Shown here: in pieces, positions 47,371 through 55,683 of the stretch
Layout: every line of letters begins with the position of its first letter
Position numbering within the stretch: position 1 is the stretch's first letter
Source: WHSW01 sp963821025
GTDB taxonomy: Bacteria > Actinomycetota > Thermoleophilia > Solirubrobacterales > 70-9
Reading direction: 5' to 3'
DNA: 64,000 nucleotides
Assembly (NCBI GenBank): GCA_963821025.1
Contig: CAWGCG010000003.1
Span: 1,178,001 to 1,242,000 of the forward strand
Program-made: the position numbers and the translations under genes
Notes under the pieces: model-generated
What the model saw: the letters and a program-made list of their open reading frames with translations, nothing else
Database searches by the model: none
What the model was told of the DNA's origin: nothing

Positions 47371-47838
47371 TCAAGGCTCGATCCGATCGGCGAGATGCGC
47401 GACCTCCTCGGCCTCGTGCTTGAACCGAAGCAGGGTCCGCTGAAGCGAGCCGCGCACCTGCCCGCGGACGAAGAGGCGCTCGGTCAGCCACGCCAGCGGA
47501 CCCGAGCCCGCCAGCCGGTAGTCGAGCTCGAGCGCCACCCTGGTCGCCTCTCCTTCGATGGCGAAGGTGGTCAGCAGCTCGCCGCTCGACTCCGGGTCGG
47601 AGAACTCGATCCGGTGGCGGCGACGCGGGTCGTGCTCGATCACCTTCTCGGTCACGGTGCCCCGCCCGGCCGGGGTCGAGCGCCAGACGAGGGTGGCGCC
47701 TCGCTCGGGGTAGCCGTCGTCACGCTCGACCGCGTGAAAACCATCGACCCACGCCGGCCAGCCACGCGGCTCGAAGTAGTGGGCCCAGGTCTCGGCGAGC
47801 GAGGCTCGCACGAGCAGCGACTCAGTCAGCCTCGCCAT
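47371..47838 (-). CDS. SRPBCC (START-like) protein
   Basis: 155 residues. It has the beta-helix grip pattern: short N-terminal strand, helix SLAETWAHYFEPRGWPAWV near 13-31, a run of strands with FAIEGEATRVALELDY, then a long C-terminal helix RGSLQRTLLRFKHEAEEVA. A hydrophobic-ligand binding or polyketide-cyclase-like role is typical. It overlaps the PadR gene by 17 nt, so it is probably its partner and target. Function unproven. Confidence 0.75.
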   Translation of the reverse strand: MARLTESLLVRASLAETWAHYFEPRGWPAWVDGFHAVERDDGYPERGATLVWRSTPAGRGTVTEKVIEHDPRRRHRIEFSDPESSGELLTTFAIEGEATRVALELDYRLAGSGPLAWLTERLFVRGQVRGSLQRTLLRFKHEAEEVAHLADRIEP

Positions 47839-48289
47839 AGATCTCGCCCTTGATCAGGGCCACCGAGCGGATCACCGAGTCGAGGAAGGGCTCGAGCTCG
47901 GCGGCGAGCCGCTTGTGCTCTCGCTTGCCCGCTGCGGTGATCGTGTAGTAGCGGCGGGTGCGCCGGTCGGGATGCTCCCAGTCGCCCTTGATCATCCCGT
48001 CGGCCTCGAGCTGGCGCAAGAGCGGGTAGATCGTGTTCGGGTTGACCGAGATCACCCCCTCGGTGATCCGCTCGATCTCCTCGATCAGGCGGTTGCCGTA
48101 TTGGGGCTCGCGCTCGGTCAGGTGCAAGACCAGCAGCGGAAACAGGTCTCGGCGGCGGATCTCGCCACCGAAGACGTCCATCGAGCGTCCCGAGCGCCGT
48201 CCCCGGGCGGGCTCGGACCCACCGCGCTCGGTGGCGCTGCGGGCTGCCTCGGTGACCGCGTCGACGACCGGCTTGGATCGCTGCGCCAC
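47822..48289 (-). CDS. PadR family transcriptional regulator
   Basis: 155 residues. After a basic, Gly/Arg-rich head (1-35) comes a PadR winged helix (FPLLVLHLTEREPQYGNRLIEEIERITEG, NPNTIYPLLRQLEADGMI, RRYYTITAAGKREHKRLA) and a dimerisation helix. It is likely to repress its own operon. The GTG at 48289 is chosen over the upstream GTG 48343 because TATCGT lies exactly 7 nt before it. Confidence 0.88.
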   Translation of the reverse strand: MAQRSKPVVDAVTEAARSATERGGSEPARGRRSGRSMDVFGGEIRRRDLFPLLVLHLTEREPQYGNRLIEEIERITEGVISVNPNTIYPLLRQLEADGMIKGDWEHPDRRTRRYYTITAAGKREHKRLAAELEPFLDSVIRSVALIKGEIYGEAD

Positions 48290-48296
48290 GGCGGCG

Positions 48297-48302
48297 ACGA
48301 TA
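48297..48302 (-). promoter_or_regulatory. Putative -10 (TATCGT) of the PadR gene
   Basis: TATCGT on the minus strand lies 7 nt before the GTG at 48289. This decides the start of the PadR protein. Confidence 0.5.
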
Positions 48303-48404
48303 GCTGTCGGCCTCGAGATCCGACGCTCTGTGACCGGGCTCACGGATCCGCGAGAGCGCCCGGGCTAGGTTCGGCTGGTTCGGTTCGTCACGAGGAGAGA
48401 TCAG

Positions 48405-48656
48405 ATGGCAAACATGAGCGTCAATCAGCGCACCCAGCTCGACCGAGTCGACCTGAGCGTGCCGACAACCGGCGTCCAGGTATCCAACCGGCGCCCGTTG
48501 ATCGCCTTCACCGTGATCGCGACGGCGGTCTGCGCCGCGCTCGCCTACGCGGCCGTCACCGTGATCGACGGCTGGGCTCAGGCCATCGTGCTGGGGATGA
48601 TCATGTTGATCGCGGTTGGGGCGATGATCGCCGTCAGCCCCGATCGCCGCGGCTAG
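48405..48656 (+). CDS. Small membrane protein of unknown function
   Basis: 83 residues. A polar N-terminus of 28 residues is followed by two membrane helices at about 32-52 and 58-77. GAGGAGA lies about 7 nt before the ATG, giving a clear ribosome site. No family recognised. It lies alone between PadR (divergent) and the acyl-CoA dehydrogenase (convergent). Confidence 0.6.
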   Translation: MANMSVNQRTQLDRVDLSVPTTGVQVSNRRPLIAFTVIATAVCAALAYAAVTVIDGWAQAIVLGMIMLIAVGAMIAVSPDRRG

Positions 48657-48662
48657 CGCCGG

Positions 48663-49886
<1,224 letters not shown>

Positions 49887-49924
49887 GGCTCAGGGTCTCC
49901 TTTGCGTGCGTCGGAGGTTGTCGA

Positions 49925-49940
49925 TTGACTGGTCAGTCAA
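49925..49940. promoter_or_regulatory. TetR-type operator upstream of acyl-CoA dehydrogenase
   Basis: TTGACTG-GT-CAGTCAA is a perfect 7+2+7 palindrome. It lies 39 nt before the dehydrogenase GTG and 34 nt before the divergent gene at 49974, so it could control either. The form is common for TetR-family fatty-acid regulators; no TetR gene is present in the window. Confidence 0.6.
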
Positions 49941-49961
49941 CCGGTCGTAGGGTAGCCGATC

Positions 49962-49967
49962 TAGACT
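49962..49967 (+). promoter_or_regulatory. Putative -10 (TAGACT) of the 50.0-kb gene
   Basis: TAGACT lies 6 nt before the GTG at 49974, in the leaderless layout. Confidence 0.5.
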
Positions 49968-49973
49968 CGAAGG

Positions 49974-50459
49974 GTGGCGTCTGCCGCCTCCACCGTCATC
50001 CCCGCCGTTTCCAACGGTGAGGTGATCCTGATCGTCGTCGTGGTCGCGATTCCGATCGCCGCGATCGCCTTCGCGGCCGGCTCGGGCGACGCCTTTCGCC
50101 AGATCGGCAAGGGCCGGTTCTCAGTCGAATTCGATGACGATCTGTCCCAGACGGTGCGCGACTCCGATGCCGAGGCGACGCCCGCCGAGCGCGAGGCCGA
50201 GATCCGCCAGCTGCTCGAGGCGAAGGCCTACCGCCAGTCGACCCGCGGCGAGGCGCCGCTCGACGTCGAGGACGAGCTCGACCGCTTGACCAGCGAGCGA
50301 GCGGGCGGGGCGCCGGGGTCAGACCCCGGCCTGCGCGCAGAGGTGCGCCAGCTCGTCGTCGCCCGCAACGAACGCCGCCTGCGCCAGGGCAAGGAGGCGC
50401 TCGACGTCGAGCCCGAGGTCGAGCGCCAGTTGCGCGAGCTCGAGAACCTCGGTCAGTAG
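49974..50459 (+). CDS. Single-pass membrane protein with two helical repeats
   Basis: 161 residues. One membrane helix at about 17-35 is followed by a cytoplasmic part with two copies of the motif E(I/V)RQL(L/V)xA(K/R)xxR...G(E/K)xxLDVE near 74-104 and 121-153. The repeat resembles a SHOCT-like short helix motif. No family was confirmed. It is probably the first gene of the cluster that ends with the encapsulin genes, though a separate -10 precedes each of the next genes. Confidence 0.6.
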   Translation: MASAASTVIPAVSNGEVILIVVVVAIPIAAIAFAAGSGDAFRQIGKGRFSVEFDDDLSQTVRDSDAEATPAEREAEIRQLLEAKAYRQSTRGEAPLDVEDELDRLTSERAGGAPGSDPGLRAEVRQLVVARNERRLRQGKEALDVEPEVERQLRELENLGQ

Positions 50460-50474
50460 TCGGAACCCAGTCTC

Positions 50475-50480
50475 TAGGAT
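50475..50480 (+). promoter_or_regulatory. Putative -10 (TAGGAT) of the 50.5-kb gene
   Basis: TAGGAT lies 7 nt before the GTG at 50488. It overlaps an ATG at 50479, which would otherwise be the start. Confidence 0.45.
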
Positions 50481-50487
50481 GGCGCCT

Positions 50488-50829
50488 GTGACCCCCGAGG
50501 AGGCCGAGAGCCACACCGTCGACCTCGACGACCTGCTGGTCCGCCCTGGCACCTACTTCAACCCGCAGACCGAGGTCGTAGTCGTCGTCGACGACTCGGC
50601 TTCGACCGACCAGGAGGTCTTCAACATGGAGGCATATGAGGGGGCCGAGTGGGTCCGCATCTCAGACGAGGTGCCGATCGACACGGATGCCCTTGACACG
50701 GCGCTCGAGCGATTTCAAACCCTCAACCATCCGGGCGCGGCCGGGCTCGTCTCCGAGATCGTGCGCGAGGGCGACGAGCTGGTCGAGGAAGAGGTCGAGC
50801 TCGAGCCCGATCCGGAACCCGGGGATTGA
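50488..50829 (+). CDS. Small acidic protein of unknown function
   Basis: 113 residues, strongly acidic at the C-terminus. It contains LVRPGTYFNPQTEVVVVVDDSAS and EVFNMEAYEGAEWVRISDEVPID, which suggests a small beta-rich domain; no family recognised. The start is GTG 50488 (leaderless spacing) or ATG 50479. It ends 3 nt before the cupin gene start. Confidence 0.55.
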   Translation: MTPEEAESHTVDLDDLLVRPGTYFNPQTEVVVVVDDSASTDQEVFNMEAYEGAEWVRISDEVPIDTDALDTALERFQTLNHPGAAGLVSEIVREGDELVEEEVELEPDPEPGD

Positions 50830-50832
50830 GGG

Positions 50833-51228
50833 ATGGCGGCCGACTACTCAATCGCCAGGCGCGAGGACGCGAGCGACTTCATGGCTCAGTACCCGGGCTT
50901 CGGCGAGATGCGCGGCTACACCGAGAGCGCCGAATGCGAGCAGGTGGCGTTCTCGTGGCGGTCGATGCCCCCCGATACGGGCGGTCGCGGCAGCTACGGC
51001 CACGCTCATCCGGGCCAGGAGGAGGTCTACTTCGTGATCTCCGGGACGGTCACCTTCAAGGTCGGCGACGACGTCTTCGAGGCCGGGCCGAAGACCGCCG
51101 TCCGGGTCGCGGGAGACGCCCAGCGCTCGGTCCACAACGACACCGACACGGACGCCGAGCTGCTGATCTTCTCGACCAGGCTCGACGACCCGCCGCACGC
51201 CAGCCAGGAAGACTTCTGGCCGAGCTAG
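50833..51228 (+). CDS. Cupin domain protein
   Basis: 131 residues. It has the cupin motif 1 form G-H-A-H-P-G-Q-E-E-V-Y-F-V near 59-71 and a later VRVAGDAQRSVHND, which supplies the last histidine. It is a single double-stranded beta helix of the metal-binding type. Substrate unknown. ATG with GAGGG 1 nt upstream, so initiation may depend on the upstream gene. Confidence 0.8.
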   Translation: MAADYSIARREDASDFMAQYPGFGEMRGYTESAECEQVAFSWRSMPPDTGGRGSYGHAHPGQEEVYFVISGTVTFKVGDDVFEAGPKTAVRVAGDAQRSVHNDTDTDAELLIFSTRLDDPPHASQEDFWPS

Positions 51229-51260
51229 CGGCGCCGAAAAGCGCCCGGCTCGACGCTGAG

Positions 51261-51758
51261 GTGCCCGACCTCGAGAGCCACCTCGACTTCGTCGCCCGCC
51301 AAACCGCCGATCCGGCCGTCGTTCCCTGGCACTGGCCCGAGCGCGGCGAGGGGAGCGGCGGGGCGCGCACGCGCGAGCAGGCGGCCCAGATGCTCGAGCG
51401 ATACCGCTACCAGCTCGCGAAGCGGGGCTTCACCTGGTGGCCGTGGCGCGAGCGCGCCTCAGGCGAACTCGTCGGCCTCGTCGGCCTCAACGCGGCCGAC
51501 GTCGAGGGCGAGCCGGTGGTCGAGGTGGGCTGGTCGGTGGCTCCGAACCGCTGGGGCGAGGGAATCGCCAGCGAGGCGGCGGCGGTCTCGCTCGACTGGG
51601 GCTTCCGCGTCTGCGGGCTCGCCGAGATCGTCTCCTTCACGATGCCCGAGAACCTCGCCTCGCGGCGGGTGATGGAGAAGCTGGGGATGCGCTACGAGCG
51701 CGACTTCGAGCGCGCCGGCCTGCGCCAAGTCCTCCACGTCGCCCGGCGCCAGGCTTAG
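51261..51758 (+). CDS. GNAT acetyltransferase (RimJ/RimL type)
   Basis: About 165 residues. It has ELVGLVGLNAADVEGEPVVEVGW, the acetyl-CoA loop segment PNRWGEGIASEAAAVSL, ENLASRRVMEKLGM and a final strand. The N-terminal strand of the fold is short: GTG 51261 is the first available start, and conserved residues (RLDAEV) may lie upstream, where only CTG or non-start codons occur. So this gene too could use an unusual start. Substrate unknown. Confidence 0.78.
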   Translation: MPDLESHLDFVARQTADPAVVPWHWPERGEGSGGARTREQAAQMLERYRYQLAKRGFTWWPWRERASGELVGLVGLNAADVEGEPVVEVGWSVAPNRWGEGIASEAAAVSLDWGFRVCGLAEIVSFTMPENLASRRVMEKLGMRYERDFERAGLRQVLHVARRQA

Positions 51759-51780
51759 GCACCGACCAGCGGACGCTCGT

Positions 51781-51786
51781 TAGGCT
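51781..51786 (+). promoter_or_regulatory. Putative -10 (TAGGCT) of the encapsulin operon
   Basis: TAGGCT lies 6 nt before the GTG at 51793, giving the cargo-shell-peroxiredoxin genes their own leaderless promoter. Confidence 0.55.
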
Positions 51787-51792
51787 GACGAG

Positions 51793-52209
51793 GTGGGTTT
51801 CGACCAATACCACGAGCCGCCCGAGGAGCTCCCGGCCGAGGCGAGGACGTTCGCCCGCCTTTGCGCCTCGCTGACCGAGGAGGCGGAGGCGATCGGCTGG
51901 TACGAGCAGCGGCTCGCCGTCGAGAGCGATCCGGAGGCGGTAGCGGTGATGACCGACGCCCAGGGCGAGGAGTTCAAGCACTTCTCCATGGACCTCGAGT
52001 TCCTGCTCCGGCGCTCCCCGCGCTGGCGTGAGATCGCCGAGGGGGTCCTGTTTCGCGACGGCGACATCGTCGAGCACGGCGAGGAGGCCGAGGAGGAGAG
52101 TGCGCCGGAGGGCGATGGCGACGCCGGCGTCGAGGCGCCGGCGCCCGCCGCGGGTACCGACGGCTCGCTCGGGATCGGCTCGCTGCGCGGGCAACGGCCA
52201 GGCGCATGA
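51793..52209 (+). CDS. Encapsulated ferritin-like cargo protein (EncFtn)
   Basis: 138 residues. Two long helices contain EEAEAIGWYEQR (E32, W36, Y37) and GEEFKHFSMDLEFLLRR (E60, H63), which match the iron ligands of the half-ferritin EncFtn family. After an acidic linker (95-123) the C-terminus ends in SLGIGSLRG (125-133), the classic encapsulin loading peptide. It would oxidise Fe(II) inside the encapsulin shell. GTG start; it overlaps the shell gene by 4 nt (ATGA). Confidence 0.92.
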   Translation: MGFDQYHEPPEELPAEARTFARLCASLTEEAEAIGWYEQRLAVESDPEAVAVMTDAQGEEFKHFSMDLEFLLRRSPRWREIAEGVLFRDGDIVEHGEEAEEESAPEGDGDAGVEAPAPAAGTDGSLGIGSLRGQRPGA

Positions 52210-53015
52210 ACCATCTGCTGCGCGAGCTGGCGCCGTTCAGCGACCGTGTGTGGGCGCAGATCGACGACGAGGCTCGCACCCGGCTGACCCCGGCGCTCGG
52301 CGCGCGTAGGGTGATCGGCTTCTCCGGGCCGCACGGCTGGCAGCGCTCGGCCACCAACCTCGGCCGGGTTGAGGACGTCACCACGGACGCCGAGGGAGTC
52401 GAGGCCCGCCGCCGCCGCGTCCTCGCGATGGTCGAGCTGCGAGCCCCGTTCACGCTCTCGCGCGCGGAGCTCGCGGCCGGCGAGCGCGGCGCCGAGGACG
52501 TCGACTTCGCGAACCTCGACGCGGCCGCGGTCAAGCTCGCCGCGCGCGAGAACTCCGCCGTCCTCCATGGCTGGGCGGACGCCGGCATCCGCGGGATCTC
52601 CGAGGTCTCGCCGCACGAGCCGGTGCAGCCGCCGGAGGCGATCGGCGACTACCCCGCCGCGGTCGCCGCCGCCGTCGAGCTGCTGCTCCGCAGCGGGATC
52701 GGCGGGCCCTACGGGCTCGCCCTGTCGAGCGTCGACTACACCCGTGTCGTCGAGACCGCCGAGCACGGGGGCTACCCCCTGGTGCGCCACCTGGGCGAGA
52801 TCCTCGGCGGGCCGATGATCTGGACGCCCGGGATCGAGGGCGCGATCGCGCTCAGCCTGCGCGGCGGCGACTTCGAGTTCGAGTCCGGGCAGGACATCTC
52901 GATCGGCTACAGCGAGCACAACGCCGAGGGCGCCACCCTTTATCTCGAGGAGTCGTTCAGCTTCCGCAGCGTCACCCCCGAGGCCGCGGTCGCGATCGGG
53001 TCGGTCTGCGACTGA
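52206..53015 (+). CDS. Encapsulin shell protein (family 1, HK97 fold)
   Basis: 269 residues, the usual size for a family 1 encapsulin. It has MNHLLRELAPFSDRVWAQIDDEA at the N-terminus (cargo-binding region), GPHGWQRSATNLG, ELRAPFTLSR (the E-loop area), NSAVLHGWADAGIRGI, GGPYGLALSS and SEHNAEGATLYLEESFSFR. It self-assembles into a nanocompartment that packages the upstream ferritin. ATG at 52206 overlaps the cargo stop. Confidence 0.95.
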   Translation: MNHLLRELAPFSDRVWAQIDDEARTRLTPALGARRVIGFSGPHGWQRSATNLGRVEDVTTDAEGVEARRRRVLAMVELRAPFTLSRAELAAGERGAEDVDFANLDAAAVKLAARENSAVLHGWADAGIRGISEVSPHEPVQPPEAIGDYPAAVAAAVELLLRSGIGGPYGLALSSVDYTRVVETAEHGGYPLVRHLGEILGGPMIWTPGIEGAIALSLRGGDFEFESGQDISIGYSEHNAEGATLYLEESFSFRSVTPEAAVAIGSVCD

Positions 53016-53032
53016 CGAAGGTCGGTGAGCTG

Positions 53033-53509
53033 GTGCTCTCGAGCGGCGATCGAGCCCCCGACTTCACCCTCGCCGACCAGAACGGCGAGCAGCTGACGCT
53101 CTCCGACCTGCGCGGTGAGACCGTCGTCCTCTACTTCTACCCCCGCGCCGACACCCCGGGCTGCACCACCCAGGCATGCGGGATCCGCGACCGCCGCGCC
53201 GACTACGAGCGTGCCGGCGCCCGGGTGATCGGGGTCTCGCCCGATGAGGTCGCGGCGATCGCCGCCTTCGCCGTCAAGCACTCGCTCGAGTTCACCCTTC
53301 TCGCCGACGCCGATCACGGCGCCGCCGAGGCCTACGGCACCTGGGTCGAGAAGCGGATGTACGGCAAGAAGCGCTGGGGCGTGCAGCGCGCCACCTTCAT
53401 CATCGGCCCCGACGGCCGCATCGCCCACGTGATCCCGAAGGCCTCGCCCGAGACCCACGACGACGAGGTCCTGGCGGCGCTCGCCGAGGCTCAGGCGAAC
53501 GCGACGTAG
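53033..53509 (+). CDS. Peroxiredoxin, BCP/PrxQ type
   Basis: 158 residues. It has the peroxidatic C44 in TPGCTTQACGIRD and a resolving-type C49 five residues later, the PrxQ pattern, then SPDEVAAIAAF and a C-terminal strand FIIGPDGRIAHV. It reduces peroxides using thioredoxin. It starts (GTG) 17 nt after the encapsulin stop and so is probably in the same operon; it has no loading peptide of its own. It converges with a cation exchanger gene and overlaps it by 19 nt. Confidence 0.94.
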   Translation: MLSSGDRAPDFTLADQNGEQLTLSDLRGETVVLYFYPRADTPGCTTQACGIRDRRADYERAGARVIGVSPDEVAAIAAFAVKHSLEFTLLADADHGAAEAYGTWVEKRMYGKKRWGVQRATFIIGPDGRIAHVIPKASPETHDDEVLAALAEAQANAT

Positions 53510-54483
53510 GCGATGAAAGCCCCGAAGAGGCCCGCCCAGGCGACGATCGGCAGCGGCTCGAAACGGCCGCGCAGGCGAAGCGCCCAGTAGGCGAGCGCCC
53601 CGCCCAACAGCCCGAGCACCCCCGAGACGACCGCGAACCGGTCCAGGTCCCAGCTGGTCAGCGCGAGCCCGAAGGCGACCGGGATCGTCGACTGAAAGAC
53701 CATCGCCCCGGTGATGTTGCCGAGCGCGAGGCTGTCCTTGCCGTCCTTGACCCAAAAGAAGCTGTTGGCCTTCTCCGGCAGCTCGGTCGCCAGCGGCGCC
53801 AGGACCAGCGAGAGCACCAGGGCTTCGAGACCGATCGCCTCGGCGACCGTGATCAGCTCCTCGACGAACAGGTGCGCGCCGCCGACGATCGCCCCGAGCC
53901 CGATCACGAGCTGGAGCACGATCGTGCGGGTCGGCGGCTCGTCGCCTTCGCTGCGATCCATGTACAGCGGGCCGATCGACTCCACCTCCTGGACCTCGCC
54001 ACCGCCGGCCAGCGTCTGGCGCACGTAGACGCCGTAGGCGAGAACGAACACCACGGCCAGCGGGATCTTGAGCGCGTCCGGCAACAGCAGGCCGGCGGCG
54101 ATCCCGATTGCGAAGAAGACTCCGAAGAAGATCAGATCGCGGTCGAGCGTCTCGACGTCGGCAGCCAGCTTCGTGCCCTGCTCGCGACGCTCGTGGAAGA
54201 CCAGCGCCGAGATCCCGACCAAGGCCATCGCGATCGTCGCCAGCAGGAACGGAGCGCCGATGATCGCCCCGACTGCGACGTCCTCGGAACCCTCCTCGCC
54301 GCCGATGATCGCGACGATCGGGATCAGGGTCTCGGGCATCGCCGTGCCGACCGCGGCGAGCACGCTGCCGGTGGCGCCCTCGCCGAGCCCGAGCCGGTGG
54401 CCGGCCCACTCGATCGCATTCGTGAACAGCAGCGCTCCGGCGAGGATCACGGCGAAGCTGGCGAGCAGGAAGACGACGTCCAT
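53491..54483 (-). CDS. Sodium/calcium exchanger family (CaCA) membrane protein
   Basis: 330 residues with about ten membrane helices. The two alpha repeats carry AVGTAMPETLIPIVAIIGG near 45-63 and LAPLATELPEKANSF near 233-247, the acidic ion-binding signature of the superfamily. It would exchange Ca2+ or a related cation for Na+ or H+. ATG at 54483. It follows 17 nt after another exchanger gene, so both are probably co-transcribed. Confidence 0.86.
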   Translation of the reverse strand: MDVVFLLASFAVILAGALLFTNAIEWAGHRLGLGEGATGSVLAAVGTAMPETLIPIVAIIGGEEGSEDVAVGAIIGAPFLLATIAMALVGISALVFHERREQGTKLAADVETLDRDLIFFGVFFAIGIAAGLLLPDALKIPLAVVFVLAYGVYVRQTLAGGGEVQEVESIGPLYMDRSEGDEPPTRTIVLQLVIGLGAIVGGAHLFVEELITVAEAIGLEALVLSLVLAPLATELPEKANSFFWVKDGKDSLALGNITGAMVFQSTIPVAFGLALTSWDLDRFAVVSGVLGLLGGALAYWALRLRGRFEPLPIVAWAGLFGAFIAYVAFA

Positions 54484-54500
54484 CGGCTGCCCCTACCCGA

Positions 54501-55604
54501 CTAGGCGTAGAAGAAGGCGATCCCGAGGATCAGATAGAGCGCCAGCAGCTGCACGCCCTCGAACCAGTTCGACTCGCCGTCGCGGGTGACCACGTTGCCG
54601 ATGAAGATCGCGAGCAGGACCGCGCCGACCTCGAATCCGTTGAAGACCAGCGGCATCGGGCTCGGTCCGAGCACGAACGAGGCGAGCACCAACACCGGGG
54701 CGACGAACAGCGCGACCTGAGCGCTCGAGCCGATCGCGATGTTGACCGAGAGGTCCATCTTGTCCTTCATCGCGACAAGCACCGCGACCCAGTGCTCGGC
54801 GGCGTTACCGACGATCGCGACGACGATCACGCCGATGAAGAACTCGCTCAGGCCGACCGATTCCGAGGCCTCGGCGATCGAGCCGACGAGAATCTCCGAC
54901 ATCAGCCCGACGGCGACGCCGGCGATGAACAGCGCGATCACCGAGCGCCGCACCGACCATCCGAACCCCTCGTCCTCCTCCCTCGCATAAGTCGGGTTGA
55001 AGATGTCGCGGTGGGTCTTGAGCGAGAACAGGAGCCCGGTGACGTAGGTGGCGATGAGCACGATCGCGACCGCGAGCGAGAGGTGCTCGATGGTGGAGCC
55101 GTACTCGACCCGCTCGGCGCCCGGGGACGGCAGCCCCTGACCCTCAACCAGCTCGAAGATCGCCGGCATCACCAGAGCGGCCGCGGCCAGGAACAGCATC
55201 GACGCTTGGATGCTGGCGGCGGTGACGCTGAAGGTCTGGCGCTGGCGATTGAGGCCGCCGAAGAACATCGCCGCTCCGAGCACGAGTAGCACGTTGCCGA
55301 TGATCGAACCGACGATCGAGGCCTTGACCACCTCTTGAAGGCCCTCGGCGAGCGCGAACAAGGCGATGATCAGCTCCGGCGCGTTGCCGAAGGTGACGTT
55401 GAGTAGACCGCCGATCCCCGGGCCCGAGCGCTCGGCGAGCTCCTCGGTGGCAAGGCCCATCAGGGCCGCCGTCGGGATGATCCCGAGGGCAGCGACGAAG
55501 AAGATGATTCCCGCCGAGGCGCCCAGGAACTCGAGCGCCACCGCCAGCGGGATGAACGGGGTCAGCAGGTACGGCCAGCCCTGCGCGGTGCGGAGAAACT
55601 CCAT
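54501..55604 (-). CDS. Calcium/proton antiporter (CAX/ChaA-like)
   Basis: 367 residues. About eleven membrane helices, with the CAX repeats GLLNVTFGNAPELIIALFAL near 70-89 and IVGNAAEHWVAVLVA near 255-270 carrying the conserved acidic residues. It would export Ca2+ against H+. ATG 55604 is preferred over GTG 55616. A stable hairpin lies upstream, from the previous gene's end. Confidence 0.87.
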   Translation of the reverse strand: MEFLRTAQGWPYLLTPFIPLAVALEFLGASAGIIFFVAALGIIPTAALMGLATEELAERSGPGIGGLLNVTFGNAPELIIALFALAEGLQEVVKASIVGSIIGNVLLVLGAAMFFGGLNRQRQTFSVTAASIQASMLFLAAAALVMPAIFELVEGQGLPSPGAERVEYGSTIEHLSLAVAIVLIATYVTGLLFSLKTHRDIFNPTYAREEDEGFGWSVRRSVIALFIAGVAVGLMSEILVGSIAEASESVGLSEFFIGVIVVAIVGNAAEHWVAVLVAMKDKMDLSVNIAIGSSAQVALFVAPVLVLASFVLGPSPMPLVFNGFEVGAVLLAIFIGNVVTRDGESNWFEGVQLLALYLILGIAFFYA

Positions 55605-55625
55605 CGGGCGAGGCACCCTACACAG

Positions 55626-55652
55626 AGGGCCCCGGCTCGATGCCGGGGCCCT
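55626..55652 (-). terminator. Strong hairpin, probable terminator of the 55.7-kb lipoprotein gene
   Basis: A perfect 11-bp stem AGGGCCCCGGC/GCCGGGGCCCT with a 5-nt loop lies 32 nt after the lipoprotein stop and 22 nt before the exchanger ATG. No T-run follows, so it may act as a Rho-independent terminator of weak type or as an RNA stabiliser. Confidence 0.6.
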
Positions 55653-55683
55653 GTAAACGACCTAACGCGTCGCTGCGCCGACC

